Assembly (NCBI GenBank): GCA_049700455.1
Contig: JBNAVJ010000001.1
Span: forward strand, 496,001-560,000
Reading direction: 5' to 3'
DNA: 64,000 bases
DNA from: JBNAVJ01 sp049700455
GTDB taxonomy: Bacteria > Bacteroidota > Ignavibacteria > Tepidaquicellales > Tepidaquicellaceae
Shown: positions 25,984-35,331 of the stretch, in pieces
How the letters are laid out: each line of letters begins with the position of its first letter
Position numbering within the stretch: position 1 is the stretch's first letter
Position numbers and translations under genes: made by a program
Notes under the pieces: model-generated
The model's input: the letters and a program-made list of their open reading frames with translations, nothing else
The model's database searches: none
What the model was told of the DNA's origin: nothing

Positions 25984-26559
25984 ATGTTAGACAAAAAGTT
26001 CAGACTCTTGTTATTAATTATTTTCTTAATTGGCATTTCTTCCTGTGGTAAAAACACTGATAAATCTCCTGTTTCTGGAAAAGAAGAAGCAGATCCCTTT
26101 GTCTCTGTCAGAATCTTTTACGATAGTGCGATGACTAATGGTAATCAGATGTTGATTTCTGAAGCGGTAGAAAAAATTAATGACTTTTTAAGTAAAAATC
26201 CTGATAGCCCCAAAGGAAAAGAGGCTTATTCAATGCTCTCATCTTGTTATATCAATCTTAAAAGGTACGATGATGCTATAAATACTTACAATACAATTAT
26301 TTCAAAGTATCCTGATACTAAAGAGGCAATTAATGCCTATATTCAAATAGGTAGTATTTATGAGGAATTCTTAAAAGATAAACAGAAAGCAATTGATGCT
26401 TATCAAAAGTTTCTTGATAAATATGGTAATACTCAGGATACTACAATGACCTATATGATACAATCTGTAAAACTGTTGAAAGAAAACCTTGAAACAGGTA
26501 AATCTTTTGAAGATATAATAAAAGAACCAGTAGAAAAACAGAAAACTGAAAAGAAGTAA
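25984..26559 (+). CDS. TPR-repeat lipoprotein
   Basis: This 191-residue protein has a lipoprotein signal, lipobox ISSC with Cys at residue 21. Two to three tetratricopeptide-like helical repeats follow (about residues 70-165), for example AYSMLSSCYINLKRYDDAINTY and AIDAYQKFLDKYG. The spacing resembles the YfiO/BamD and YbgF type outer-membrane TPR lipoproteins, but it is too short to call BamD. It probably works as an envelope scaffold. A strong terminator follows. Confidence 0.83.
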   Translation: MLDKKFRLLLLIIFLIGISSCGKNTDKSPVSGKEEADPFVSVRIFYDSAMTNGNQMLISEAVEKINDFLSKNPDSPKGKEAYSMLSSCYINLKRYDDAINTYNTIISKYPDTKEAINAYIQIGSIYEEFLKDKQKAIDAYQKFLDKYGNTQDTTMTYMIQSVKLLKENLETGKSFEDIIKEPVEKQKTEKK

Positions 26560-26581
26560 CAAAAAGCTAAAAAACAGGTTT

Positions 26582-26616
26582 GATGGCTGGCGATGTTATG
26601 CCAGCCATCTTTATAT
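26582..26616 (+). terminator. Intrinsic terminator after TPR lipoprotein
   Basis: GATGGCTGGC (26582-26591) and GCCAGCCATC (26600-26609) form a perfect 10-bp stem with an 8-nt loop, followed by TTTATAT. Confidence 0.88.
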
Positions 26617-26630
26617 GGTGTTAATTATTG

Positions 26631-27551
26631 ATGGAATCAAGTTCATATCGTAAATATTTAAATCCGCTTGTAATTTCAAAGCTGACAAATCTTGAACTGA
26701 AAGCCAGACTTGTTGTTGAAGGCTTTATTACGGGCTTACATAAGTCTCCATATCATGGTTTCAGTGTTGAGTTTGCTGAGCACCGGCAATATATGCCTGG
26801 TGACGATTTAAAATATTTTGACTGGAAAGTATATGGTAAAACTGAAAAAAGCTATATTAAGCAATTTGAAGAAGAAACCAATCTAAGGTCATATTTGCTA
26901 ATAGATATTAGTAAATCTATGATGTTTTCTTCTCTTACCGAAAAATATCAGAGTAATAGAATTACAAAACTTGAATATGCTTCATATATATCAGCATCTC
27001 TGGCATACCTGATGTTACTGCAAAGAGATGCCGTAGGACTTGCTACTTACGATACACAATTGAGAACATTTATACCTCCCAGTTCCACAAAGGCAAATTT
27101 TTTACAATTACTCAAAACACTTGACGGAATTAAATCAATTCATACCACAAGTATTGCAAAAAGTTTAAATCAAATTGCAGAACGGGTAAAGAAAAGAAGC
27201 CTTATTATTGTTATTAGTGACTTTTTTGAAACGTTGAAAGATGTAATTCGTGCACTTCGTCATTTTCATCATAATAAAAACGAAGTAATAGTTTTTCAAG
27301 TTCTTGACCCGCTTGAATTAAATTTTTTTAATGGGGCAGCAGTAAAATTGGTTGATATTGAAACTCGTGAAGAAATGTTTTCAAAGCCATCGCTTATACA
27401 ACAATCATATAGGGAAAGTTTGCAGCAGTTTCTAACCAGTTTTAAATCGGAGTGTCTTAATTATGGTATAGATTACAATTTGCTAACAACTTCAACTTTC
27501 TTTGATAGGGCTTTGTTGGGGTATTTACGAAAACGAAAGAAATTATTCTAA
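26631..27551 (+). CDS. DUF58 domain protein
   Basis: This 306-residue protein of the DUF58 family has the signature AEHRQYMPGDDLKYFDWKVYGKT (in two stretches) near residues 46-70, followed by a von Willebrand A-like domain beginning SYLLIDISKSMMFSS (metal-site DxSxS-like). DUF58 proteins usually sit beside a MoxR AAA ATPase and are thought to act in chaperone-like assembly or metal insertion. No MoxR gene is in this window. Start set at ATG 26631; a TTG lies one codon earlier. The stop overlaps the stop of the convergent gene. Confidence 0.9.
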   Translation: MESSSYRKYLNPLVISKLTNLELKARLVVEGFITGLHKSPYHGFSVEFAEHRQYMPGDDLKYFDWKVYGKTEKSYIKQFEEETNLRSYLLIDISKSMMFSSLTEKYQSNRITKLEYASYISASLAYLMLLQRDAVGLATYDTQLRTFIPPSSTKANFLQLLKTLDGIKSIHTTSIAKSLNQIAERVKKRSLIIVISDFFETLKDVIRALRHFHHNKNEVIVFQVLDPLELNFFNGAAVKLVDIETREEMFSKPSLIQQSYRESLQQFLTSFKSECLNYGIDYNLLTTSTFFDRALLGYLRKRKKLF

Positions 27552-28822
27552 AAGCGAAATTTGGGTCTATCATCCCATATAGGTGAAACCAATCTATAGT
27601 CTCCAAACCCCGTATAATCAACAAAAACGAATCTTCTATTAATGTCATAATAATCCCAAATTTCATAAGGTTTTGAATCTTCATCAAAAGGGTGTCGTTC
27701 AATATTGCTGGGTTCTCCGTATCTAATATAAACCATTCCCATATCAGTTTTCCACCCTTCAACATAATGAGAAAATCTTTCATTAGCAATTTTTACTCGC
27801 TTATAGTATTCTATCATTATTTCGTTCTTTGGTGTGTTGGGATTTGGATCCTTACCCCTCCAGAATTTCAAGAAGCGGATTTGTTTTTCTTCCTGGGTTT
27901 TTGCAGCTTTCATATAATCATATTCTTGGGACGAGGCAATATAAATAGTTTGATTAATTGCCTCGTCAATATCCTTGATACTGATTGGAAACCAGTCCCA
28001 TCGATAGGTAAAATACTTTGTTACATAAATTTTTTGGTTAATCTTACCCATGATGTCAAGGCGGAAATCCCCAATGTATAAATCCTTTGTTGAGATTTTT
28101 TCTACATAATTGCTAATTCCTGGCTGAATAAGAAAATAGAGGGTTCCTTCTGTAACCTGTTTTCCGTTTGTATTGGTAATTCTATAAATAAAATCTTCAC
28201 TCTGCGGGATGTTTTCGAAATTATATATTTCAAAAAATATGTAAAACTCTTTCAAATTTCCTATATTGTTATTAATCAAAGGAACAATTTCTTTTTTTCC
28301 TGAGGAGTCTGTACTGTAATTTGAAAGTATCATTATATCGCTAAACTCAATAGTTCCAGCTATGAAATTAATTACCTCAAATCCATATTCTTTCGTGTAT
28401 TCATTCTGGCTTGCTTTATCTTTTAGAGTAAAAAAAAGTTTATATTTGTCAGGAGCAAGATAAAATTGTTTTAGTGCAAAAACTGAAAGCTCATTTAATT
28501 TTCGTTGTTCGTTAATTGAGTTTGTGATTGTTTCAGAATATGTCTCGTTAATAATAGGTTTTCCACTCAGAGTACTAATTCTAATAGAATAATCGATATT
28601 TGCTTCATAATTAGTAGAAGAAATTTTCCTGAATTGAAGATTTTCCAGCGGCAATTCAATATAAACGTCAAGGCGTGCTTTAGCACTGTCCTTGCTATAA
28701 AACACCAGAGGATCAACGAAAAAATAATTTTTTTCCTCTACTTGTGATTGGGAAAGTCCCGTTATACATAATGCAATAACTATAGTAACTATAATAAATA
28801 AAGCAAAGGTTTTTTTATTCAT
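27548..28822 (-). CDS. GWxTD domain-containing protein
   Basis: This 424-residue exported protein has an N-terminal signal peptide (MNKKTFALFIIVTIVIALC). The C-terminal domain carries the diagnostic YVEGWKTDMGMVYIRYGEP motif of the GWxTD family, preceded by FWRGKDPNPNTPKNE and followed by YEIWDYYD. The family is common in Chlorobi, Ignavibacteria, Gemmatimonadota and Acidobacteriota; its function is unknown. The N-terminal 250 residues look beta-rich. It is separated from rimO upstream by 17 nt, so the two may share a transcript. Confidence 0.9.
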   Translation of the reverse strand: MNKKTFALFIIVTIVIALCITGLSQSQVEEKNYFFVDPLVFYSKDSAKARLDVYIELPLENLQFRKISSTNYEANIDYSIRISTLSGKPIINETYSETITNSINEQRKLNELSVFALKQFYLAPDKYKLFFTLKDKASQNEYTKEYGFEVINFIAGTIEFSDIMILSNYSTDSSGKKEIVPLINNNIGNLKEFYIFFEIYNFENIPQSEDFIYRITNTNGKQVTEGTLYFLIQPGISNYVEKISTKDLYIGDFRLDIMGKINQKIYVTKYFTYRWDWFPISIKDIDEAINQTIYIASSQEYDYMKAAKTQEEKQIRFLKFWRGKDPNPNTPKNEIMIEYYKRVKIANERFSHYVEGWKTDMGMVYIRYGEPSNIERHPFDEDSKPYEIWDYYDINRRFVFVDYTGFGDYRLVSPIWDDRPKFRF

Positions 28823-28839
28823 TGTTAAATAATTGAAAA

Positions 28840-30150
28840 TTAATTAACAACTTCCCCAAATAAATCAAATTCTTCATGGTCAAAGATTTTTGTTTGATAA
28901 AATTCGCCTATATTTAATTTTGTGTTTGATTGGATAAATACATTTTGATCTATTTCAGGGGCGTCTCTATATGTTCGTCCTATATAATAATCTCCTACTT
29001 TTTTATCAATTAAAACATCGCAGGTTTCTCCAACCAACTCTCTGTTTCTTTCAGTGGCAATGAGTTTTTGTGTATCTAATATTATTTTTTGCCTTAGCAA
29101 TTTTTCTTTATATGGTACATTGTCCTCTGATTGGTAGGCATAGGTTGAATCCTCATGTGAATATGTGAACACACCAAGTCTATCAAACTTGAAGTCTTTT
29201 ATAAAGTTAAGAAGTTCAGTAAAGTGTTTCTCAGTTTCTCCCGGATACCCAACAAGCAGAGTAGTGCGAATTGCTACCCCCGGAATCCTATTTCTCAAAC
29301 TCTCAAGCAATTGAATAATGCTTTTTTTTGTTGTACCTCTCCGCATTGACTTCAGTATGTCATCAGAAATGTGTTGTATAGGTATATCAATGTATTTACA
29401 GAGATTGTCTTTTGAAGCGATGACTTCTATTACCTTGTCAGGAAATCTCGCCGGATAGGCATACATTAATCGAATCCATTTAAAAAGTCCAATTCCAGAA
29501 ATTTTTTCGATGAGAAAAGGTAAGGATTTCTTCCCATAAATATCCATACCCCAATAGGTAGTGTCCTGAGCAATAAGAACCAACTCTTTAACCCCCTTTT
29601 GTTGTAAAAGAGCACATTCATTTAGAATCTCCTCAAGAGGCTTGGATTTATGTTTCCCTCTCATTATTGGAATAGCACAAAATGAGCAGGGATTATCACA
29701 GCCCTCACTAATTTTTAAATATGCATAGTGATTAGGGGTTAATAATTCTCTTTCGCCTAATAGTTCTTTTTTATAATCAATGCCGATTTCTTGTAACAAA
29801 TTTACTAAAGTTCCGGGCTTATCTGTAGACCCAAAATAATGATCAACTTCTGGTATTTCTTTTCGAAGTTCTGCCATATATCTTTCTGATAAGCAACCTG
29901 CAACATATACTTTCTTAACTCGGTTTTTCTTTTTATTTTCTATAGCTTTAAGTATGGTGTTAATGGACTCTTCTTTAGCCTGTTCTATAAATCCGCACGT
30001 ATTGATAATGACAGCATCACAATTTTTCTCGTCCTGGGTTAATTCTATACCTCCATTTTTTAACTGATGTGATAAAAACTCAGAGTCAACAATGTTTTTT
30101 GCACATCCGAGTGTAATTATTTTAATTTTTGAGCTTTTTATTTTCAGCAT
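28840..30150 (-). CDS. rimO: Ribosomal protein S12 methylthiotransferase RimO
   Basis: This radical-SAM enzyme adds a methylthio group to Asp of ribosomal protein S12. It has 436 residues, normal for the family. The N-terminal UPF0004 domain binds one Fe-S cluster through C16, C52 and C86. The radical-SAM domain binds the second with C151, C155 and C158 in CDNPCSFC. The ending, about residues 370-436, is a TRAM domain. The start ITLGCAKN and the segment RGKHKSKPLEEIL favour RimO over MiaB. ATG 30150. It is divergent from the sigma-factor gene. Confidence 0.95.
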   Translation of the reverse strand: MLKIKSSKIKIITLGCAKNIVDSEFLSHQLKNGGIELTQDEKNCDAVIINTCGFIEQAKEESINTILKAIENKKKNRVKKVYVAGCLSERYMAELRKEIPEVDHYFGSTDKPGTLVNLLQEIGIDYKKELLGERELLTPNHYAYLKISEGCDNPCSFCAIPIMRGKHKSKPLEEILNECALLQQKGVKELVLIAQDTTYWGMDIYGKKSLPFLIEKISGIGLFKWIRLMYAYPARFPDKVIEVIASKDNLCKYIDIPIQHISDDILKSMRRGTTKKSIIQLLESLRNRIPGVAIRTTLLVGYPGETEKHFTELLNFIKDFKFDRLGVFTYSHEDSTYAYQSEDNVPYKEKLLRQKIILDTQKLIATERNRELVGETCDVLIDKKVGDYYIGRTYRDAPEIDQNVFIQSNTKLNIGEFYQTKIFDHEEFDLFGEVVN

Positions 30151-30302
30151 AGTAATAATTTATATTATTGTCCGGCAAGAAAAAATATAAAAACGAAGCC
30201 CCTGTTTTGTTTGTAAAATGTTTACCCAATTTAGCATTTAGTATTAGAATGCAATTTCCTAAATTAAGTATTACAGTAACAAGTATTGAAACAGGCATAT
30301 TT

Positions 30303-30890
30303 ATGAAATATGGTTCAAAATCTGAGGATATTCAGCTAATTGCTTCAGCTAAGAAAGGGGATCAGGCTGCGTATGAAAAATTAATGAGGAAATACAAATC
30401 CCTGATTTTTAATCTTGTTGCTCGTGTAATAAAACAAACGGACGACGTTGAAGACCTTACTCAGGAAACTTTTATAAAGGCTTTTCAATCGCTTGAGAGA
30501 TTTGATAACCAGTTTTCATTTTCTACCTGGCTTTTTAAAATTGCCTCAAATAATTGTGTTGATTACCTTAGAAAAAAAAAGCTAAAAACTTTTTCTATTG
30601 ATAAACAGATAGATACCCCTGATGAAGAAATGTATTTTGAGATTCCTGATACCGATCTAATGCCTGATAAGAAAATTGTAGATAAAGAAAGGAAACAAAT
30701 CATAGAAGAAGCAATTGCAAACTTGCCAGAAAAGTATAGAAAAGTTATACTGTTGAGACATTCTGAAATGAAAGAATATGAAGAGATTGCTGAGGAGTTA
30801 AACTTGCCTTTAGGAACAGTGAAAGCCCATATCTTTCGTGCGCGGGAATTGTTGAACAAGTTTTTGAAAAATAAGTTAGGAGGTTTGTAA
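30303..30890 (+). CDS. ECF-type sigma-70 family sigma factor
   Basis: This 195-residue alternative sigma factor has region 2 (about 30-95) with the core-binding segment DVEDLTQETFIKAF and FSFSTWLFKIASNNCVDYLR. Region 4 (about 135-190) contains LPEKYRKVILLRHSEM and the DNA-binding helix-turn-helix YEEIAEELNLPLGTVKAHI. No anti-sigma gene is adjacent; mutS follows after one base. The open frame extends 45 codons upstream, but ATG 30303 (MKYGSKSEDIQLI) is the family-typical start. The target regulon is unknown. Confidence 0.91.
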   Translation: MKYGSKSEDIQLIASAKKGDQAAYEKLMRKYKSLIFNLVARVIKQTDDVEDLTQETFIKAFQSLERFDNQFSFSTWLFKIASNNCVDYLRKKKLKTFSIDKQIDTPDEEMYFEIPDTDLMPDKKIVDKERKQIIEEAIANLPEKYRKVILLRHSEMKEYEEIAEELNLPLGTVKAHIFRARELLNKFLKNKLGGL

Positions 30891-30891
30891 A

Positions 30892-33489
30892 GTGCAAGGA
30901 GACACCCCATTGATGCGCCAGTATAGGAAAATTAAAGAAAAATATCCAGATATGTTGTTGTTATTCCGTATGGGGGATTTCTTTGAAACTTTTGAAGATG
31001 ATGCTATTATAGCATCTAAAGTGCTTGGCATTACTCTAACCAGACGCGCTAATGGTGCTGCAGCCGAAGTTCCTCTTGCTGGTTTCCCACACCACGCATT
31101 AGATACCTATCTCCCTAAGCTTGTAAAAGCTGGCTACCGTGTAGCTGTTTGCGAACAACTTGAAGATCCTAAATTTGCGAAGGGTATTGTAAAACGGGAT
31201 GTTGTAGAAGTTGTTACCCCCGGTGCTAATTTTTCCGAGAAACTTCTTAATCACAAATCTAATAATTTTCTTGCAGCAATTTTTTTGAAGAATAATATTT
31301 GCGGATTTGCTTTCTGTGATGTAACTACAGGGGAATTTGCTACAAGTGAGGTTTATACTAAGCATTTACTTGCCCAAGTTGAGTTGATTTCTCCAACAGA
31401 AATACTCATTCCAAAACGCGAGAAAAACGAAATTTTAAGACTTCTTGGAATCAAAAATCCGGAAGACTCAACTCAAGGACAGTATGTTTTTACCAAAGTA
31501 GATGATTGGATCTTCAATATAGATTTTGCCAGAGAATTGCTAACCAATCAATTCAAAACGCATTCTTTAAAGGGGTTTGGAGTAGATAATATGACTGTTG
31601 GACTAATTGCTGCAGGGTGTGTAATGAACTATCTTAACGAAACTCAAAAAAATCGCCTCCATCACATAAAGAAAATTTATAGGTATGACTATACTGATTA
31701 TATTATGCTTGACCCTTCTACAAAAAGAAACCTTGAAATAATTTCTTCGATTGCCGAAGGGGGTAGAGAGGGGTCTTTACTTGCTGTTATTGATAAAACC
31801 CAAACTGCAATGGGCGGGAGACTCCTGAAAAAATGGATTTCAAGACCTCTCAAAAATATTACAGCTATTAAACAAAGACTCATTGCAGTAAAAGAGTTTG
31901 TTGAACTCAAAAACGAACGTAGAAATATTATTGAAGATCTTAAGTCTATTGCTGACCTTGAGAGAATTCTATCAAAAATAGCTACTGGTAAAGCGGTTCC
32001 TAGGGATCTTGTTCAGTTGAAGGTTTCTTTGCAGAAGATTGGAGAAGTTAAAACTAAACTGAGTTTCTTTTATTCTGAGCCAGTTAAATTGCTTGAGGAT
32101 AATCTTCCTGATTGTCAAGAACTTATTGAACGGATTCAGGAAGTACTCAATGAAAACTTTCTTTTCGGAAATGACAAATACGGAATTATTAACAAAGGTT
32201 TCAATATAGAACTTGATGAATTGAAAGAAATTCATTTTAATGGAAAAACTTGGATTGAAAATTATCAAGCTCATGAACGTCAAAGAACGGGAATTAACTC
32301 GTTGAAAGTTGATTACAACAAAGTGTTTGGTTATTATATAGAAGTTACTAAGCCCCATCTTGATAAAATCCCCTCTAACTATATAAGAAAACAAACTCTT
32401 GTAAACTGTGAAAGATTCATTACTGAAGAACTTAAATCTTATGAGGATAAGATTTTTAATGCAGAGGAAAAAATAAGTCTTCTTGAAAACAGAATATTTT
32501 CTGAGTTAACAGATTTTGTGTTAAGTTTCACAGATGAAATCCAAAAGGATGCCAATTCCATTGCTACACTTGATGTCTTGATAGCCTTTGCAGAAGTAGC
32601 AGAATTACATAACTATAGTATGCCCGAAATTGATGAAAGTGATTCAATAGAAATAATAGAGGGTAGACATCCAGTTATTGAAACATTACTCCCGGCGGGA
32701 GAAAAATATATTGCAAATGATACTAAATTAGATACAGTTCAAAATCAAATTATTATTTTAACTGGCCCCAATATGAGTGGGAAATCAAGCTATTTAAGGC
32801 AAACAGGCTTGATAGTATTGATGGCACAGATAGGATGTTTTGTTCCAGCAAAGCACGCAAAAATAGGAATTGTAGATAAAATTTTCACAAGGGTTGGGGC
32901 TTCTGATAATATAGCAAGAGGGGAAAGTACCTTTCTCGTGGAGATGAATGAAGCAGCCAACATTTTGAACAACGCAACTCCAAAAAGCTTAATTTTACTT
33001 GATGAAATTGGTAGAGGGACAAGTACTTATGACGGAATCTCAATAGCATGGGCAATTACAGAGTATCTCCATGAAAACCCATTACTCAGAGCTAAAACGC
33101 TTTTTGCAACTCATTATCATGAACTCAACCAGCTTGCCTCACTATACCATAGGGTGAAAAACTACCGCGTGGAGGTAAGAGAATATGGAGACAAAGTAAT
33201 TTTTCTTCGTAAGATAACCCCAGGCAGTGCAGATCACAGTTACGGAATACAAGTTGCACAGATGGCGGGTTTACCACAAACAGTTACCGACAGAGCCAAA
33301 CAGATATTGAAATCTTTTGAAGAAAAGGAATTAAGACGTCAGAAAAAAGAAGAATTTCAGATTAGTCTTTTTGAGTTAAATTCAGATGATCGTTATAAAG
33401 AAATCCTTGACGATATAGACATTAATAACATTACACCTCTTGAAGCTTTGACTATTCTTAAAAAGTTAAAAGACCTTAGTAACAGTTAG
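30892..33489 (+). CDS. mutS: DNA mismatch repair protein MutS
   Basis: MutS recognises base mismatches and recruits repair partners. It has 865 residues. It starts with GTG at 30892, one base after the sigma-factor stop, and the start MQGDTPLMRQYRKIK fits the family. The mismatch-reading Phe-x-Glu motif is F30-F31-E32 in MGDFFETF. The ATPase has Walker A TGPNMSGKSS (residues 624-633), Walker B LILLDEIGRGTSTYDG, and the FATHYHEL segment. A mutL gene is not in the window. It is likely co-transcribed with the sigma factor. Confidence 0.97.
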   Translation: MQGDTPLMRQYRKIKEKYPDMLLLFRMGDFFETFEDDAIIASKVLGITLTRRANGAAAEVPLAGFPHHALDTYLPKLVKAGYRVAVCEQLEDPKFAKGIVKRDVVEVVTPGANFSEKLLNHKSNNFLAAIFLKNNICGFAFCDVTTGEFATSEVYTKHLLAQVELISPTEILIPKREKNEILRLLGIKNPEDSTQGQYVFTKVDDWIFNIDFARELLTNQFKTHSLKGFGVDNMTVGLIAAGCVMNYLNETQKNRLHHIKKIYRYDYTDYIMLDPSTKRNLEIISSIAEGGREGSLLAVIDKTQTAMGGRLLKKWISRPLKNITAIKQRLIAVKEFVELKNERRNIIEDLKSIADLERILSKIATGKAVPRDLVQLKVSLQKIGEVKTKLSFFYSEPVKLLEDNLPDCQELIERIQEVLNENFLFGNDKYGIINKGFNIELDELKEIHFNGKTWIENYQAHERQRTGINSLKVDYNKVFGYYIEVTKPHLDKIPSNYIRKQTLVNCERFITEELKSYEDKIFNAEEKISLLENRIFSELTDFVLSFTDEIQKDANSIATLDVLIAFAEVAELHNYSMPEIDESDSIEIIEGRHPVIETLLPAGEKYIANDTKLDTVQNQIIILTGPNMSGKSSYLRQTGLIVLMAQIGCFVPAKHAKIGIVDKIFTRVGASDNIARGESTFLVEMNEAANILNNATPKSLILLDEIGRGTSTYDGISIAWAITEYLHENPLLRAKTLFATHYHELNQLASLYHRVKNYRVEVREYGDKVIFLRKITPGSADHSYGIQVAQMAGLPQTVTDRAKQILKSFEEKELRRQKKEEFQISLFELNSDDRYKEILDDIDINNITPLEALTILKKLKDLSNS

Positions 33490-33641
33490 TAGTTTTTACC
33501 TCTCTAATTTCAAAATTATTCACAAAACTTTACATTTCAACCAATATATTTTATCTTTACACCCCTATTTATTTTATAAAAAACAGATAGCTTGGATATA
33601 ATATTAATTTGAATAGCAAAAAGTAAAGTTGTAAAAACTAC
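33489..33641. repeat. Inverted repeat of 11 bp after mutS
   Basis: GTAGTTTTTAC (33489-33499), starting at the last base of the mutS stop, is perfectly inverted as GTAAAAACTAC at 33631-33641. The 131 nt between are AT-rich with no ORF. It could be chance in AT-rich DNA or the ends of a small decayed element. Confidence 0.4.
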
Positions 33642-33766
33642 CTATTAGAATTCTTATTAATTATAATTCCAAAAGGGCAAAATTTGTTCTATAATCTCGT
33701 TATTTCCCTTATATGCTTTGCTTTTATAAAGGTTATTATATATATTTAAAAAATAATTACAGTATT

Positions 33767-34297
33767 ATGAATATTCAAGAGAATCTTAACGAAATTAGAG
33801 AGAAAGAGTCCTTTTTAGAAAAAATAAAAAGGTTTATTCCTGGTTATGATGGCTATGTTAATAGGGATAATGCACGTGAACTTGATACACAACTTAGAAA
33901 TGCTCTTGCTCTCAGTCTGGATTACAGTAAGGTGCAATTGAAAAATGCAGTATTGCAATTAGGTCATAACAAAAAGTTGTTTGAACTTCCTGATGTTGAT
34001 AAGCTTGAAAAGAAATTGGATAATATTATCTCAAAATTAAAATCTGCCTCAAGAGGTTATAGTGGAGCATTTGATGTTGTTAAAATTAAGGAAGATAAAT
34101 TATTTCAATTATATGAATTTGATTCTTCTCTAGCTACGATGGTTGAAACAGTGAATGAGGGATTTGATAATTTTGTAAAAAACACAGAATCAGATGTTGA
34201 TGATATTATAAAACTAATCCAGCAGTTAGGAGATATACTGGATAACTTTCTGAAAAAATTTGATGAGCGTGAAACATTATTAAGAAACTTGAATTGA
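33767..34297 (+). CDS. Helical protein of unknown function, first gene of SPFH/zinc-ribbon cassette
   Basis: This 176-residue protein is predicted almost entirely helical and rich in charged residues, with heptad-like stretches (about 12-60, 78-105 and 130-175). No signal peptide or transmembrane helix. I do not recognise its family. It precedes the SPFH protein by 26 nt and four further cassette genes, which suggests a shared job. In Bacillus the gene in the equivalent position encodes PspA, but this protein is shorter and shows no PspA signature. Start set at ATG 33767 (MNIQENLNEIRE); the frame runs 18 codons further up. Confidence 0.72.
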   Translation: MNIQENLNEIREKESFLEKIKRFIPGYDGYVNRDNARELDTQLRNALALSLDYSKVQLKNAVLQLGHNKKLFELPDVDKLEKKLDNIISKLKSASRGYSGAFDVVKIKEDKLFQLYEFDSSLATMVETVNEGFDNFVKNTESDVDDIIKLIQQLGDILDNFLKKFDERETLLRNLN

Positions 34298-34323
34298 TTT
34301 TTTTAAAAAAATAATAAACTCTA

Positions 34324-35322
34324 ATGGCATTAATAGATGTAATCCAATTTTTTGATGAGAGTGGAAAGGTAATTGTACATCGGGAGCCACAAGATGGATC
34401 AGCAGCTTTCAGGCTTGGAACTCAGTTAATAGTTCAAGATGGACAAACCGCACTTTTTTATCGAGATGGTAAAATATTAGATTTATTTGGGCATGGAAGA
34501 CACACACTAACTACGGAAAACATTCCACTCTTGACTAAACTGATAAGCCTCCCATTCGGAGGTACATCCCCCTTTCAAGCTCAAGTGTATTTTATCTCAA
34601 TGAAAAAGTTTATTGATTTGAAATGGGGTACAAAATCGCCTATTAACTTTAGAGATGCCGAATTGTCTTTTGTACAGTTACGAGCTTCAGGTAAGTTTTC
34701 TATGAGGATTAAAGACCCACGTCAGTTTATGTTGGAAATAGTATCTACACAAGGATTGTATACAACAAACGAAATTGAGGACTACCTCAGGGATGGTATA
34801 GTTTCAAAGTTAAATACTATTTTAGGAAGAACTTTAAAGACAGTATTTGATCTTGGACAGTATTACCCCCAAATAGAAAGTGCTGTAAAAGCCGAGGTAA
34901 CTGATTTTTTTAGTTCAATGGGTATAGAGTTGACAGATTTCATAATTGCTGGAATTGTTCCTCCCGAAGAAGTTCAGGAAAAGATTAATGAAAGAAGTGC
35001 AATGGGAGCTGTTGGAAATCTTGATGCTTACCTTAAGTTTAAAGCAGCACAATCGCTTGAAAAAGCTGCAGAAAACGAAGGTGGGGGAGGTACTGCTGGG
35101 ATTGGTGCTGGTTTAGGAGCTGGTATGGCAATGGCTAATATGATGACACAGGCTATACAACAATCTCAACAACCAAACAACCCGAAGACCGAAGAACAAG
35201 AAAAGATGTCAGCAGATGAAATTATGGCTACAATTGAGAAACTCGGGAAATTGAAAGAATCTGGATTGATAACTCCAGAAGAATTTGAACAAAAGAAAAA
35301 GGAACTATTGTCAAAACTTTAA
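34324..35322 (+). CDS. YdjI-type SPFH protein with SHOCT tail
   Basis: This 332-residue protein is of the SPFH-like virion core protein/YdjI family. It starts with IDVIQFFDESGKVIVHREP, followed by an SPFH-like domain (about 10-240) with FGHGRHTLTTENIP and GIELTDFIIAGIVPPEEVQEK. A glycine/alanine-rich hinge (GGGGTAGIGAGLGAGMAMAN, about 253-275) leads to a SHOCT-type C-terminal module (LKESGLITPEEFEQKKKELL). SPFH proteins oligomerise at membranes. In Bacillus YdjI acts with PspA and YdjGH in envelope stress defence; that role here is an inference from the shared layout with zinc-ribbon proteins. Confidence 0.9.
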   Translation: MALIDVIQFFDESGKVIVHREPQDGSAAFRLGTQLIVQDGQTALFYRDGKILDLFGHGRHTLTTENIPLLTKLISLPFGGTSPFQAQVYFISMKKFIDLKWGTKSPINFRDAELSFVQLRASGKFSMRIKDPRQFMLEIVSTQGLYTTNEIEDYLRDGIVSKLNTILGRTLKTVFDLGQYYPQIESAVKAEVTDFFSSMGIELTDFIIAGIVPPEEVQEKINERSAMGAVGNLDAYLKFKAAQSLEKAAENEGGGGTAGIGAGLGAGMAMANMMTQAIQQSQQPNNPKTEEQEKMSADEIMATIEKLGKLKESGLITPEEFEQKKKELLSKL

Positions 35323-35331
35323 TTTTTTTCT

